Assembly: GCF_000430995.1 (NCBI RefSeq) | Contig: NZ_HF952018.1 | Coordinates: forward strand, 1,368,449-1,432,448 | Source of the DNA: Thermobrachium celere DSM 8682 | Lineage (GTDB): Bacteria; Bacillota; Clostridia; Clostridiales; Caloramatoraceae | Direction: 5' to 3' | Length of the DNA stretch: 64,000 bases | Part shown: piece by piece, positions 48,072-56,825 of the stretch | Layout: each line of letters opens with the position of its first letter | Numbering within the stretch: position 1 is the first letter of the stretch | Made by a program: the position numbers and the translations under genes | The notes under the pieces: model-generated | What the model saw: only the letters and a program-made list of their open reading frames with translations | Told to the model about the DNA's origin: nothing | Database searches by the model: none

Positions 48072-48582
48072 TTTTATCTAACTTTTCCTCCCTTATAAAT
48101 TCTGCTTCGATATAAAAAACATTATTATTTATTACGCTATTATTTATTTTAAAACCATTATTCTCTAAAATTCTTAGAATGTCAAGAAAAGTCAATCTAA
48201 ATGGTTTAAATATGATTTTTAAAGGCATCTTTTTAATACCAAATTCTCCTTCAACATTGACTTCATAATTAATAAAAAATTGATTACTTAAAACTATATC
48301 CCATATGTAAATTTTACTTCCCTTATCTAAACTTTTTATTAAAGCTTTAATTATTTTAATAAATTTAAATCTATTAACTCCCCTTGATAAAGTAAAAAAG
48401 AATATACATGAATCATACTTTGTATTTATTTTTTTTATTTCATTAAGGTTAGTTATATTTTTTTCTACATCATTGAATTTGAAGCTTATCAATTCATTTA
48501 TAATACTATTACCTTCATAGCAAACATCAATAATATTTTCTCCAAACTCAATATTTCTTATATCTACATATATCTTTTGCAT
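47983..48582 (-). CDS. Hypothetical protein overlapping the radical SAM gene
   Basis: 199 aa from ATG 48582. The order of segments (an acidic strand FGENIIDVCYEG, SCIFFFTLSRG, LDKGSKIYIWDIVL, ILENNGFKI) looks like a reduced class I methyltransferase lacking a clear Gly-rich SAM loop. Immediately upstream of, and overlapping, the B12 radical SAM gene by 89 nt, so the two are probably one functional unit. No function can be assigned from sequence. Confidence 0.6.
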   Translation of the reverse strand: MQKIYVDIRNIEFGENIIDVCYEGNSIINELISFKFNDVEKNITNLNEIKKINTKYDSCIFFFTLSRGVNRFKFIKIIKALIKSLDKGSKIYIWDIVLSNQFFINYEVNVEGEFGIKKMPLKIIFKPFRLTFLDILRILENNGFKINNSVINNNVFYIEAEFIREEKLDKNEDSISSIKRKIRSFKPSYKIFKKGNRRL

Positions 48583-48623
48583 TTCAACCACCCCAACCAT
48601 ATAATAATTATAAATTCAATTAA

Positions 48624-48663
48624 AAAAAAGTAATTCCTGCTTTATCGCAGAAATTACTTTTTT
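48624..48663 (-). terminator. Terminator after the flavin-reductase-like gene
   Basis: About 17-bp stem with one bulge (48624-48640 and 48647-48663), T-run on the minus strand. It overlaps the gene's stop codon. Confidence 0.75.
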
Positions 48664-49250
48664 CTTTTATTTTTATTTTTATTTTTATTTTTCTTCTTTT
48701 CAACAGAAAAACCAAACTTGCCTAAACTTTTACCCACAACACAGTATTGTCCATGATTGTAGCATATAAGTTCTGCTTTATCTAAGTGCAGCTTACCTCC
48801 TTCATCAAGAAGAGCTTCATCAACATTTACAGCAACAACTTCTGCTAAAAACATATCATGGCTTCCAAGACTTATTATATCCTTCACTTTACATTCTAAA
48901 GATAAAGGTGCCTCTTTAATGAGAGGAACATTAACTATTGATGCCTTTTCTTTTGTTAAATTTAAAACTTCAAACTTATCAATATCTCTACCAGACTTTA
49001 CACCGCAATAATCTGTTGCAAAGGCTAAATTCTTATTAGGTATGTTGATTACAAACTCCCCTGACTTTTTTATTAAATCATATGAATATCTTTCAGGTCT
49101 TATAGAGATTGAAACCATAGGAGGATTAGTACATACTGTACCTGCCCACGCAATGGTAATTATATTATCTCTCCCTTCAAAACTGCACGTAACTAAAGCT
49201 GCTGGTACTGGATAAAGCATTGTACCAGGCTTCCAAGTTAACTTTGGCAA
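48654..49250 (-). CDS. Flavin reductase-like FMN-binding protein
   Basis: 198 aa with a TTG start at 49250, placed by AAGGAG 8 nt upstream and just after the preceding stop. Split-barrel flavin domain (PVPAALVTCSFEGRDNIIT; WAGTVCTNPPMVSISIRPER; GEFVINIP). The last 13 residues are a (Asn-Lys) repeat coded by a (ATTTTT) microsatellite. Probably FMN-dependent; partner unknown. Confidence 0.82.
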   Translation of the reverse strand: MPKLTWKPGTMLYPVPAALVTCSFEGRDNIITIAWAGTVCTNPPMVSISIRPERYSYDLIKKSGEFVINIPNKNLAFATDYCGVKSGRDIDKFEVLNLTKEKASIVNVPLIKEAPLSLECKVKDIISLGSHDMFLAEVVAVNVDEALLDEGGKLHLDKAELICYNHGQYCVVGKSLGKFGFSVEKKKNKNKNKNKRKK

Positions 49251-49252
49251 TA

Positions 49253-49975
49253 TTACCACTCCTTGTTTAAATTCTCAATCCTGCGTATATCATAAAAGAA
49301 TTTTAGCATAAGCCCTGCTGTTGTTCTCTGAGCTAATTTTAAAATTACAGAGGTTATTTTATAATATCTAATTTCATCATTCAACTCATTTTTATATTTA
49401 TAATAGGTTTTTAAAGCTGCATGTGAATTAAAATCAATAAACTGTTTTATAGATACAAAATAGATTCCTCCATCGTAAGCTCTAAAACTCTCTTGATTTT
49501 TATATGTTTTTATAACCCACTGTTCAAACTTTCTATGGCTATCTAAAAGTTTAACATTTACATGTTGTGGTACTGTTACATCTTGAATTAAATGACATGC
49601 AGCTCCAAGATAAAAATATGCATTATCTTTATTTCCCTTTTTATATTCAGTTAAAGCCATAGCGTAATAAAATGAACATTCCTTTAAAGCATTACTACAG
49701 CCATATAGACCTTTTTTTCTATCTGGATTATAAAAGTGATTACTGCTTTTAAAATCTTGGTCAGCCCATACAACTCCTTCATTTATTTTGTCAATATTAA
49801 GCCCTATTTCCCTATATACATAATCATGTCCATCATTTTTTAATATTATTAAAGCTTGATTGTTTATAAACTGATGCACCTTACATTCTGTTTTTATTAT
49901 TTTTTTCTTAATTGGATTTACAGCTTTTAGCATTCCTTTAAAAACTTTAGAATACGATTTTTCTACAATACTCAT
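49253..49975 (-). CDS. Zinc-dependent phospholipase C-like protein without signal peptide
   Basis: 240 aa. Zn ligand region VWADQDFKSSNHFYNP and the H-x3-D-x4-H pattern in AACHLIQDVTVPQHVN are those of the Zn-PLC/S1-P1 nuclease fold; an N-terminal His lies in ECKVHQF. No hydrophobic signal precedes it, unlike secreted alpha-toxin-type enzymes, so it is probably cytosolic. The flavin reductase-like gene starts right after its stop. Confidence 0.78.
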   Translation of the reverse strand: MSIVEKSYSKVFKGMLKAVNPIKKKIIKTECKVHQFINNQALIILKNDGHDYVYREIGLNIDKINEGVVWADQDFKSSNHFYNPDRKKGLYGCSNALKECSFYYAMALTEYKKGNKDNAYFYLGAACHLIQDVTVPQHVNVKLLDSHRKFEQWVIKTYKNQESFRAYDGGIYFVSIKQFIDFNSHAALKTYYKYKNELNDEIRYYKITSVILKLAQRTTAGLMLKFFYDIRRIENLNKEW

Positions 49976-50046
49976 ATCTCATCATCCCTGTGTTTCTTTT
50001 TTATTTTTATTTTAAACCTTTTTAAAAGTATTATCCACAATACAAT

Positions 50047-51450
50047 TTATTTTTTTCTTATTTGTAAAATAATTATAACAATTAAAGCTATAACAACTGT
50101 TCCAATCAAATATTCCACAGGGATGTAAATTTTACTTACTACTTGAGTTTTTTCCTCAATCCTTTCAACTGAATAGATACATCCGCTTGCCTTATCTAAA
50201 ATATATAATATACCGTCTTTGGAAAAGGTACACTGTATAGGTTCCTTTATAACATTACTATCCTTGTTTTTTATAAAATCAACCACAGTATTTTGTTTTA
50301 TATCATAAGCAACTATTTTAGCCTCATTATTTTTTCCACTTTTAAGTGGTATGAATAAATTTCCAACATAACCAAATACATTCTGTCTTGATATATCCAT
50401 TGAACCTATTCGTCCACTTTCATTAAATGAAATTAGAGGCTTAGGAGGTGTTGTTGTTGGATGCATTTGAGTTATAAATTGTGGCTGAGAAGCATTTTTA
50501 GGTTTAAACTTTTTTAAAGTAACTGGTTCTCCACCTTCATAATCTGGCCATCCAAGCCAATCACCCTTCTTTATTTCATAAACATAATCACAGCCATTTT
50601 CTATAGGTCTTGAACCTCTGTTTTCCATTCCCTGAACAGACACATAGGCCTTATTATCATGGGTAAAAACAATATTTATTGGATTTCTTATGCCATATGC
50701 AAACAGCTCAAGATTTGATGATCCAATATAAACTCTATAAATACTAGCATTACCTGGTGTTTTACCTTTAACTATAGTATCCTTTCCTGTCTGCATATTA
50801 AACGGCATAAATGCACCTGTTTGGGCTTTATCATTTTTACCTTCTGTCATTGGATTATTGGATTTAAAATTTATTCCTGATAGTACAACATCGACTGGAT
50901 AAAAATCATGAACATATGGATTTTCCTTCAGCCAACCTCTTTCATAGTTATCTAATCCAACTATTCCAGAGTTTGTGGCAGAACCTTGACAAATATATAA
51001 ATATCCATCATATCCTATTTGAATACCATTATTAGAATAATCTCCATAGCTAGGAAGACCTGTTATTATATCTTCTATGTCATTCTTTGTTATTTTTGAT
51101 ATTTTACCTTTATGTGAAACCAATATATAATCTTTATATGTTAAAATAGAAGTTACAGGATAATTTAACCCCTTTGCAATAACTTCATTTTTACCATCTT
51201 TATAATATTTACTTATCACTTCATCTTTACCTATCTTTTCTGCAACATATAAATTTCCTGTTGAATCAACAGCAAAGGCTGTAGGTTCGTTAAGTCCCTC
51301 AATTTGCTTTTTTATTTTATATCCTTCCTGTATATATACTTTATCAGTTATATCTATATTTTCTTCTCCACCTCTAATAAAAAAATGAATAAATGTAAAT
51401 CCTATAATCAAAATAGAAACTAAAATGATCAATATTTTATTTTCCTTCAT
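50047..51450 (-). CDS. Membrane-tethered beta-propeller protein (sorbosone/PQQ dehydrogenase-like)
   Basis: 467 aa. One membrane helix at each end (ILIILVSILIIGFTFIHFF; YLIGTVVIALIVIIILQI) with a propeller domain between, outside the cell (LNEPTAFAVDSTGNLYVAE; FAYGIRNPINIVF; CDYVYEIKKGDWLGWPDYEGG). The GWPDYEGG blade matches soluble sugar dehydrogenases, but PQQ use in a Clostridium-type cell is unproven. A terminator-bearing leader precedes it. Confidence 0.8.
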   Translation of the reverse strand: MKENKILIILVSILIIGFTFIHFFIRGGEENIDITDKVYIQEGYKIKKQIEGLNEPTAFAVDSTGNLYVAEKIGKDEVISKYYKDGKNEVIAKGLNYPVTSILTYKDYILVSHKGKISKITKNDIEDIITGLPSYGDYSNNGIQIGYDGYLYICQGSATNSGIVGLDNYERGWLKENPYVHDFYPVDVVLSGINFKSNNPMTEGKNDKAQTGAFMPFNMQTGKDTIVKGKTPGNASIYRVYIGSSNLELFAYGIRNPINIVFTHDNKAYVSVQGMENRGSRPIENGCDYVYEIKKGDWLGWPDYEGGEPVTLKKFKPKNASQPQFITQMHPTTTPPKPLISFNESGRIGSMDISRQNVFGYVGNLFIPLKSGKNNEAKIVAYDIKQNTVVDFIKNKDSNVIKEPIQCTFSKDGILYILDKASGCIYSVERIEEKTQVVSKIYIPVEYLIGTVVIALIVIIILQIRKK

Positions 51451-51494
51451 ATTATTCCCCCTAAAACATTTTCAACTAAAATATATGAAGGAAA

Positions 51495-51609
51495 ATAAAA
51501 AAAAATGCCTTTTCAGGCATTTTAGGTGGAGCTTTTAAAGTTTCATGTTTAAGACCTTACGTTACTAACACACTTTTATTATTTTAGCTAATTTTCGACA
51601 TCTTGTAAA
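51495..51609 (-). ncRNA. Short terminated leader or small RNA upstream of the beta-propeller gene
   Basis: On the minus strand a promoter TTTACA (51604-51609), 17-bp spacer and TAAAAT (51581-51586) is followed by about 70 nt ending in a terminator (AAAATGCCT/AGGCATTTT, 51502-51523, then nine Us). Hairpin UUAAA/UUUAA and an AGGU/ACCU pair lie in between. Either an attenuator for the 51450 gene or an independent sRNA. No known family recognised. Confidence 0.5.
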
Positions 51610-51674
51610 TAGTTTTTTTGATTTTTTTAATAAACAAATTTGAAATAATTCCTTCAGAAATTTTGACAATATTT

Positions 51675-51703
51675 TTGAAAAATTTCAGTTTTCATGTTAT
51701 AAT
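51675..51703 (+). promoter_or_regulatory. Promoter of the aminopeptidase gene
   Basis: TTGAAA (51675-51680), 17-bp spacer and TATAAT (51698-51703), with a TG two bases before the -10. It overlaps the divergent leader's upstream region, not its transcript. Confidence 0.75.
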
Positions 51704-51742
51704 AAAAATGCAAAATTGATAATCAGACAGGGGGTAACAAAA

Positions 51743-52858
51743 ATGGTAGATCCAAGAATAACAACTTTAGCCCACAATTTAATAAACTATTCATGTAGAC
51801 TAAAGGAAGGAGAAAAGGTTCTTATTGAATCAATAGGGCTAGAACTTCCTCTAGTAAAGGAACTTGTTAAAGAGGCTTATAAGGTAGGAGCAATTCCATT
51901 TGTAACAATTAAGAACAAATCAGTAGACAGAGCAATCCTAATGGGTGCTACTGAAGAACAAATGAAAATGATGGCTAAATATGAAGCTGCAAGAATGAGC
52001 GATATGGATGCGTACATAGGAATTCGTTCAGGTGACAATGCTTCTGAACTTTCTGATGTTCCAGCAGATAAGATGGACCTATATTTTAAATATTTCTGGA
52101 AAGAAGTTCATGGAAACATTAGAGTACCAAAAACTAAGTGGGTTGTTTTAAGATATCCATCACCTTCAATGGCTCAACTTGCAAATACAAGCACAGAAGC
52201 ATTTGAAGATTTCTACTTCAATGTATGTAACCTTGATTATTCAAAAATGTCAAAGGCAATGGATCCACTAGTAGAACTTATGAGCAAAACTGACAAGGTA
52301 AGAATAGTAGGACCTGGAACAGACCTTACTTTCTCAATAAAGGGTATACCAGTTGTAAAATGTGATGGAAAGATGAATATTCCAGATGGTGAAGTTTACA
52401 CAGCTCCAGTTAAGGATTCTGTAAACGGATATATAACATACAACACACCAGCAGAATATCAAGGATTTACTTATGAAAATATTAGACTTGAATTCAAGGA
52501 TGGAAAGATTGTAAAGGCTACAGCAAATGATACAGAAAGAATAAATAAAGTATTTGATACAGATGAAGGCGCAAGATATATTGGTGAATTTGCTATAGGT
52601 GTAAATCCATATATAACAAAGCCAATGAAGGATACTTTATTTGATGAAAAGATTACAGGTTCAATCCACTTTACACCAGGAAGCTCATATGATGATGCTT
52701 TCAATGGAAATAAGTCAGCTATACACTGGGATTTAGTATATATTCAAACTCCAGAATACGGTGGAGGAGAAATCTATTTTGATGATGTACTAATTAGAAA
52801 AGACGGTAGATTTGTACTTCCAGAACTTGAAGGACTAAATCCAGAAAACTTAAAATAA
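51743..52858 (+). CDS. M29-family aminopeptidase
   Basis: 371 aa from ATG 51743 (GGGGGT upstream), matching family length; the longer in-frame start has no RBS. Metal-ligand segments of M29 enzymes are visible: GEVYTAPVKDSVNGYI, GARYIGEFAIGVNP and the C-terminal SIHFTPGSSYDDAF with IHWDLV. Cytosolic cobalt/zinc aminopeptidase for peptide turnover. Single-gene unit with its own terminator. Confidence 0.92.
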   Translation: MVDPRITTLAHNLINYSCRLKEGEKVLIESIGLELPLVKELVKEAYKVGAIPFVTIKNKSVDRAILMGATEEQMKMMAKYEAARMSDMDAYIGIRSGDNASELSDVPADKMDLYFKYFWKEVHGNIRVPKTKWVVLRYPSPSMAQLANTSTEAFEDFYFNVCNLDYSKMSKAMDPLVELMSKTDKVRIVGPGTDLTFSIKGIPVVKCDGKMNIPDGEVYTAPVKDSVNGYITYNTPAEYQGFTYENIRLEFKDGKIVKATANDTERINKVFDTDEGARYIGEFAIGVNPYITKPMKDTLFDEKITGSIHFTPGSSYDDAFNGNKSAIHWDLVYIQTPEYGGGEIYFDDVLIRKDGRFVLPELEGLNPENLK

Positions 52859-52864
52859 TAAATT

Positions 52865-52889
52865 AAAGGGACTAGTTTCTAGTCCCTTT
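52865..52889 (+). terminator. Terminator after the M29 aminopeptidase
   Basis: AAAGGGACTAG/CTAGTCCCTTT, 11-bp stem with a 3-nt loop and a T-run. Confidence 0.9.
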
Positions 52890-52951
52890 TTCATATTCAT
52901 TAAAAAGGCACCATATTATTATAGTATGTAGAAATTTTATCGGGGTGTAAA

Positions 52952-54445
52952 ATGCGTTCTAAATTTTTTATAAATACATTAATACTAACTTTGTCAAATA
53001 TATTAACAGGTGCCCTTGCATTTATATTTACTGTTATTTTATCAAGAGAAATAGGTTCTAGAGGAATGGGACTTTATCAATTAGTAGCTCCATTATATAC
53101 AATGTTTCTATTTTTCACAGGTGGTGGGATAACTGTTTCAATTTCTAAAATAACTGCAGAAAAAAAAGCACTTGGAAAAACGAGAGAGATGTATAATACA
53201 ATAAAGGCTGCATGTATATTTGAAATTATTTGGTCAATTTTTATTACGACACTACTTATACTACTTTCAGGTTTTGTATCTAAAAATATATTAAACGATG
53301 ATAGAACTCTCCTTAGCATTTTAAGTTTTTGTCCAGCTCTTATAATAGTATCTATCTCTTCAGTATTTAAAGGAGTTTTTTATGGATATCAAAAAATTTT
53401 AGAACCAGCAATAATAGATGTTTTAGAAAAGGCAATAAGAATTTTAAGTATATATGTACTTATCCAAACATTTAAGGGATATGATATAAATGTAAAATCT
53501 GCTGCAGCATTCATTTCTTTAAGCTTAGGAGAACTGTCAAGCTTAATATTACTTTATATATGTTATTTAAGGTTTAAACATTCTACTCCTCCTATGGGTA
53601 AATCAGACAATAGTCTTCAGCTGCTTTTCAACCTACTTAAGCTATCTATTCCTCTAGCATTAAATGGCATATTATCAACCATGTTTAATTCAATAATTGC
53701 AATTTTAATTCCTAAAAGACTCAGTATTGCAGGAATACCTTATGAAGAGGCTATATCTCTACTTGGAAAGCTTCAAGGTATGGCAATGAATATTATTTTC
53801 TTTCCTTCTATAATATTATCATCTTTAAGTACAATCTTAATACCATCACTCTCTGAAGGTGTCGCCTTTAAAAACTATAAGATTTTAAACCACAGAATAA
53901 ACACAACCTTTAAATTTACAATGGTAGTAGCCTTTGCTTCATTGTCAATTTTATTAAATGCTTCAAAGGAAATAGCAATGTTTATATATAAAGATTCATC
54001 AGTTGGTAAAATAATTTACTATTTATCCTTTGGAATACCTATTGTATATTTTGAAATAATGAGTTTTTCAATACTTAATGGACTTGGGAAACAATTTAAT
54101 CTCTTAATCAACTCAATTGTACTTTCTTTGATTGATGTGTTATTGATTTATTTCATAATGCCTATACCTTCCATAAACATATATGGTTACAGCATTAATT
54201 TTATCGTTTCTGCATTAGTAGGAATATTTTTAAATATAAAATGTATATTGAATACTCTAGACAACTTTAAATTTGATTTATTTAATATTATAATACTTCC
54301 CCTTTTTATTGGAATATTAAACTATATAGTAGGATCAATAATAAAAAATATTATTCCAATACATATGTTTATTTTTATATGTTATATGATATATGGAACT
54401 TTATATTTAGTTTTAAGTAAATTAAGCACCTCTAAAAAAATTTAG
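52952..54445 (+). CDS. spoVB: SpoVB-like flippase of the MATE/MOP superfamily
   Basis: 497 aa with about 14 membrane helices. Characteristic N-terminal stretch (NTLILTLSNILTGALAFIF; REIGSRGMGLYQLVAPLY) and GVFYGYQKILEP. SpoVB-type proteins export cell-wall or spore-cortex lipid intermediates, which supports a spore-forming host. The stop codon lies in its terminator, and two miniprotein genes follow on the same strand. Confidence 0.9.
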   Translation: MRSKFFINTLILTLSNILTGALAFIFTVILSREIGSRGMGLYQLVAPLYTMFLFFTGGGITVSISKITAEKKALGKTREMYNTIKAACIFEIIWSIFITTLLILLSGFVSKNILNDDRTLLSILSFCPALIIVSISSVFKGVFYGYQKILEPAIIDVLEKAIRILSIYVLIQTFKGYDINVKSAAAFISLSLGELSSLILLYICYLRFKHSTPPMGKSDNSLQLLFNLLKLSIPLALNGILSTMFNSIIAILIPKRLSIAGIPYEEAISLLGKLQGMAMNIIFFPSIILSSLSTILIPSLSEGVAFKNYKILNHRINTTFKFTMVVAFASLSILLNASKEIAMFIYKDSSVGKIIYYLSFGIPIVYFEIMSFSILNGLGKQFNLLINSIVLSLIDVLLIYFIMPIPSINIYGYSINFIVSALVGIFLNIKCILNTLDNFKFDLFNIIILPLFIGILNYIVGSIIKNIIPIHMFIFICYMIYGTLYLVLSKLSTSKKI

Positions 54446-54451
54446 AGGTGC
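54426..54451 (+). terminator. Terminator after spoVB
   Basis: GCACCTCTAAA/TTTAGAGGTGC, 11-bp stem with a 4-nt loop and an ATTTTTA tail. Confidence 0.85.
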
Positions 54452-54518
54452 ATTTTTATGTATAAACTTAGAAAATAAGCTAAAAATACTAATAGAAATT
54501 TTAAAAGGAGGTGCTTTT

Positions 54519-54635
54519 ATGTACAATCTAACACCAAACATAGGATGGGGATGGTGGCTACTACTACATATAATCGCAATTCCTCTTCTTTTATATTGGG
54601 GAGCTTCCATGAGAAGAAATAGAGAATTAGAATAA
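54519..54635 (+). CDS. Tandem membrane miniprotein 1
   Basis: 38 aa: MYNLTPNIGWGWWLLLHIIA opens a single hydrophobic helix (WWLLLHIIAIPLLLYWG), followed by a basic tail (RRNRELE). AAAAGGAGG lies 8 nt before the ATG. The sequence is a paralogue of the next gene, sharing GW, the LHxIAIPL core and the RNR tail. No function known. Confidence 0.8.
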   Translation: MYNLTPNIGWGWWLLLHIIAIPLLLYWGASMRRNRELE

Positions 54636-54653
54636 TAGGAAAGGAGAATAGAT

Positions 54654-54773
54654 ATGTATACACCAAGAATGGGATGGACTTATTGGATTATTCTTCATCT
54701 TATAGCAATACCCCTAACTGTATATATAGGTACATTCTTTAGAAATAGAAATAGAGTAAAAGTTAATAAATAA
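54654..54773 (+). CDS. Tandem membrane miniprotein 2
   Basis: 39 aa, with AAAGGAG at 8-9 nt before the ATG. Layout as miniprotein 1: GWTYWIILHLIAIPLTVYIG helix, then basic FRNRNRVKVNK tail. The pair are 18 nt apart. Both are preceded by strong RBSs, which supports real translation. Length and charge fit a membrane-inserted modulator or toxin-like peptide; this is inference. Confidence 0.8.
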   Translation: MYTPRMGWTYWIILHLIAIPLTVYIGTFFRNRNRVKVNK

Positions 54774-54777
54774 AAAA

Positions 54778-54832
54778 GAAGAGCGAGTGCAAGCGGCTCA
54801 GCCACTTTTTCTCAACGCGCATCTCGCTCTTC
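54778..54832 (+). terminator. Long-loop structured hairpin after the miniproteins
   Basis: 10-bp outer stem GAAGAGCGAG/CTCGCTCTTC, extended by TGC/GCA with one bulge, enclosing about 30 nt that itself has an internal GGC/GCC pair, followed by CTATTTTATTT. The GC-rich loop is much larger than in neighbouring terminators; it may be a small RNA. It ends both the miniprotein unit and the opposing pseudouridine synthase. Confidence 0.65.
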
Positions 54833-54897
54833 CTATTTTATTTAAATTATACTATACAATATACTTTTTTTCAATTAAAAAATATATACAATTTACA

Positions 54898-55785
54898 TCA
54901 TTTTTCGATATAATCAATTAATTTTTGAATATCTTCAGGTATATCTGCAGTAATTTCAATTTCTTTTCCTTCTCTTATGGTAGTAAATTTTAATTTATAT
55001 GCATGTAGTGCCTGTCTATTAATTAAATTACTCTCCCTACCATATAGAGTATCCCCTATAAGAGGATGTCCTATATGGCTAAAATGTACTCTTATCTGAT
55101 GAGTTTTTCCTGTCTCCAATTTTATTAATACCAAACTCATATCATTAGATGCCTTTAATACTTCATAGTGGGTAACAGCCCTTTGTCCCCCCTCCATAAC
55201 TTCTCTTTTTATTGATTCTAGAGAAGGCCTATCTATAGGTAAATCAATTGTTCCACTTCCATCAATATATCCTTCAACAACAGCTATATAATATTTATCA
55301 ATTTCATTTTTATCCATTTTATTAGCCATTTGCTGATGTGCAAATTGACTTTTTGCAATCATAACAAGGCCTGAGGTATCTCTATCTAACCTATTTACCA
55401 ACCTTACTATTGAGTTTTGATTTGTTTTTATAAAATAATTCATTACAGCATTAGATAAGGTTCCTGTAGGATGACCTTTAGTTGGATGAACAACCATAAA
55501 GGGTGGTTTATTAACAATTAATATATCACTGTCTTCATATACTACTTCAATTGGTATATCCTCAGGTAGAATATCTTGACTCTCCTCAGTTGTTAAATCT
55601 ACTTCAATTTTATCCCCTGCATCTAATGTATAATCCATCTTAACACTTTTACCATTAACTAATATATTTCCTTTTCTAGATAGTTTTTTAATTAATCTCG
55701 TAGACAAATCCTTTTCATACTTTAAAAAATTTGATATTTTTACTCCAGCATCTTTTTTGTCAGCAATAAATACCAGTTTGTTCAT
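54898..55785 (-). CDS. RluA/RluD-family pseudouridine synthase
   Basis: 295 aa from ATG 55785 (AAGGAG 7 nt upstream). An N-terminal S4-like domain (about 10-70) and the catalytic RLVNRLDRDTSGLV loop with its Asp (near 140), then RQALHAYKL near the end. It isomerises uridine in rRNA or tRNA. The ATG follows the LolA-like gene stop by 2 nt. Confidence 0.93.
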   Translation of the reverse strand: MNKLVFIADKKDAGVKISNFLKYEKDLSTRLIKKLSRKGNILVNGKSVKMDYTLDAGDKIEVDLTTEESQDILPEDIPIEVVYEDSDILIVNKPPFMVVHPTKGHPTGTLSNAVMNYFIKTNQNSIVRLVNRLDRDTSGLVMIAKSQFAHQQMANKMDKNEIDKYYIAVVEGYIDGSGTIDLPIDRPSLESIKREVMEGGQRAVTHYEVLKASNDMSLVLIKLETGKTHQIRVHFSHIGHPLIGDTLYGRESNLINRQALHAYKLKFTTIREGKEIEITADIPEDIQKLIDYIEK

Positions 55786-55787
55786 AT

Positions 55788-56825
55788 TCACTCTCCTTGT
55801 ATTGTAAATTTTGAATGTGTTATTTCTTCAGCAATCATTATTATATCATTAAAACTCTGTAATTCACCATAAATTTCAATAACTATATTATCCTGTATCC
55901 ATTTTAAAGATACGTTATTATCAGTTTTTAATAAATATGCATTGATATTACCCAACTTAGCGTTTGGTTTATAATCCATTTTACCAACCCATTCACTTAA
56001 TATTATTCTTTTATTGTTAACTATATATACTAAAGTCAAACTCGGATTGCTTGAAGGTGGACTTACCGAAATATACATAGGTTTAAAACTTATTGGAAGT
56101 TTTGCTTGAAAATTTAAGTATTTTTTCGTTTCCTCTATTAAATCAAAATGTTTTGCCAAATATCCATCATCAATTACTTCTACATTAGGAAGACTTGAAA
56201 GCTCAAAAACGTCTTTATCTATACTATCATTAACAATTTCGTATGTAAATTCACTTTTTTCTACTACTTGACCATTAATAAAATATTCTTCTTTTATTGG
56301 CAATAAAATTCCATTTATTTCTGTTATCCATATTTTATGCATATAACTATTTTGATCTATATTATTCTTAATGCCTAAAACCTCCATTTTCAAGTTATTT
56401 TTTTCCTCATAACCAAAAAACTCATATCTTCCTGAATCAACCACTTCCGAAACCTTTTTAATAATCTCAATTACATAAGGTTCATCTGGTGGAAAAGCTT
56501 GTTTCACTCTAATTTTGTTTGTATTATCGTCATAGTAATAGTGTTTTTCATCATTATATATTTCTATAGTTTTTATATCTGTAAAGGTATCAATTCTTAA
56601 CTTATATGGATAAACAAAATATACATCCTGATGCTTAACAAATTTCCCCTGACTTTCACTAAAGCTCTCTGTAAGAACATGATATTTTATTGACTTTAAT
56701 TTGTTCACCTCAACCCTGTCCATTTTATAAGTAAATACTAATTGCAGAGCTGTCGTATAATAATTTATATAAGCAATGTAAACAATTAAAGAAACAATAA
56801 GCAATTTTATAATTCTATCTTTCAT
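55788..56825 (-). CDS. Membrane-anchored LolA-like protein
   Basis: 345 aa. One N-terminal helix (LIVSLIVYIAYINYY) then an extracytoplasmic domain whose beta-rich start (KSIKYHVLTESFSE; VYFVYPYKLRIDTF; IYNDEKHYYYDD) looks like the LolA/LppX outer-membrane-lipoprotein-sorting fold found in Firmicute DUF4367-type proteins. Followed by a pseudouridine synthase in an apparent operon. Function not established. Confidence 0.7.
   Translation of the reverse strand: MKDRIIKLLIVSLIVYIAYINYYTTALQLVFTYKMDRVEVNKLKSIKYHVLTESFSESQGKFVKHQDVYFVYPYKLRIDTFTDIKTIEIYNDEKHYYYDDNTNKIRVKQAFPPDEPYVIEIIKKVSEVVDSGRYEFFGYEEKNNLKMEVLGIKNNIDQNSYMHKIWITEINGILLPIKEEYFINGQVVEKSEFTYEIVNDSIDKDVFELSSLPNVEVIDDGYLAKHFDLIEETKKYLNFQAKLPISFKPMYISVSPPSSNPSLTLVYIVNNKRIILSEWVGKMDYKPNAKLGNINAYLLKTDNNVSLKWIQDNIVIEIYGELQSFNDIIMIAEEITHSKFTIQGE

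Noticed and set aside
51524-51580. tmRNA 3' end, suggested by GCTCCACC
   Set aside because: The tmRNA body and 5' sequence are absent and the available length is far too short.
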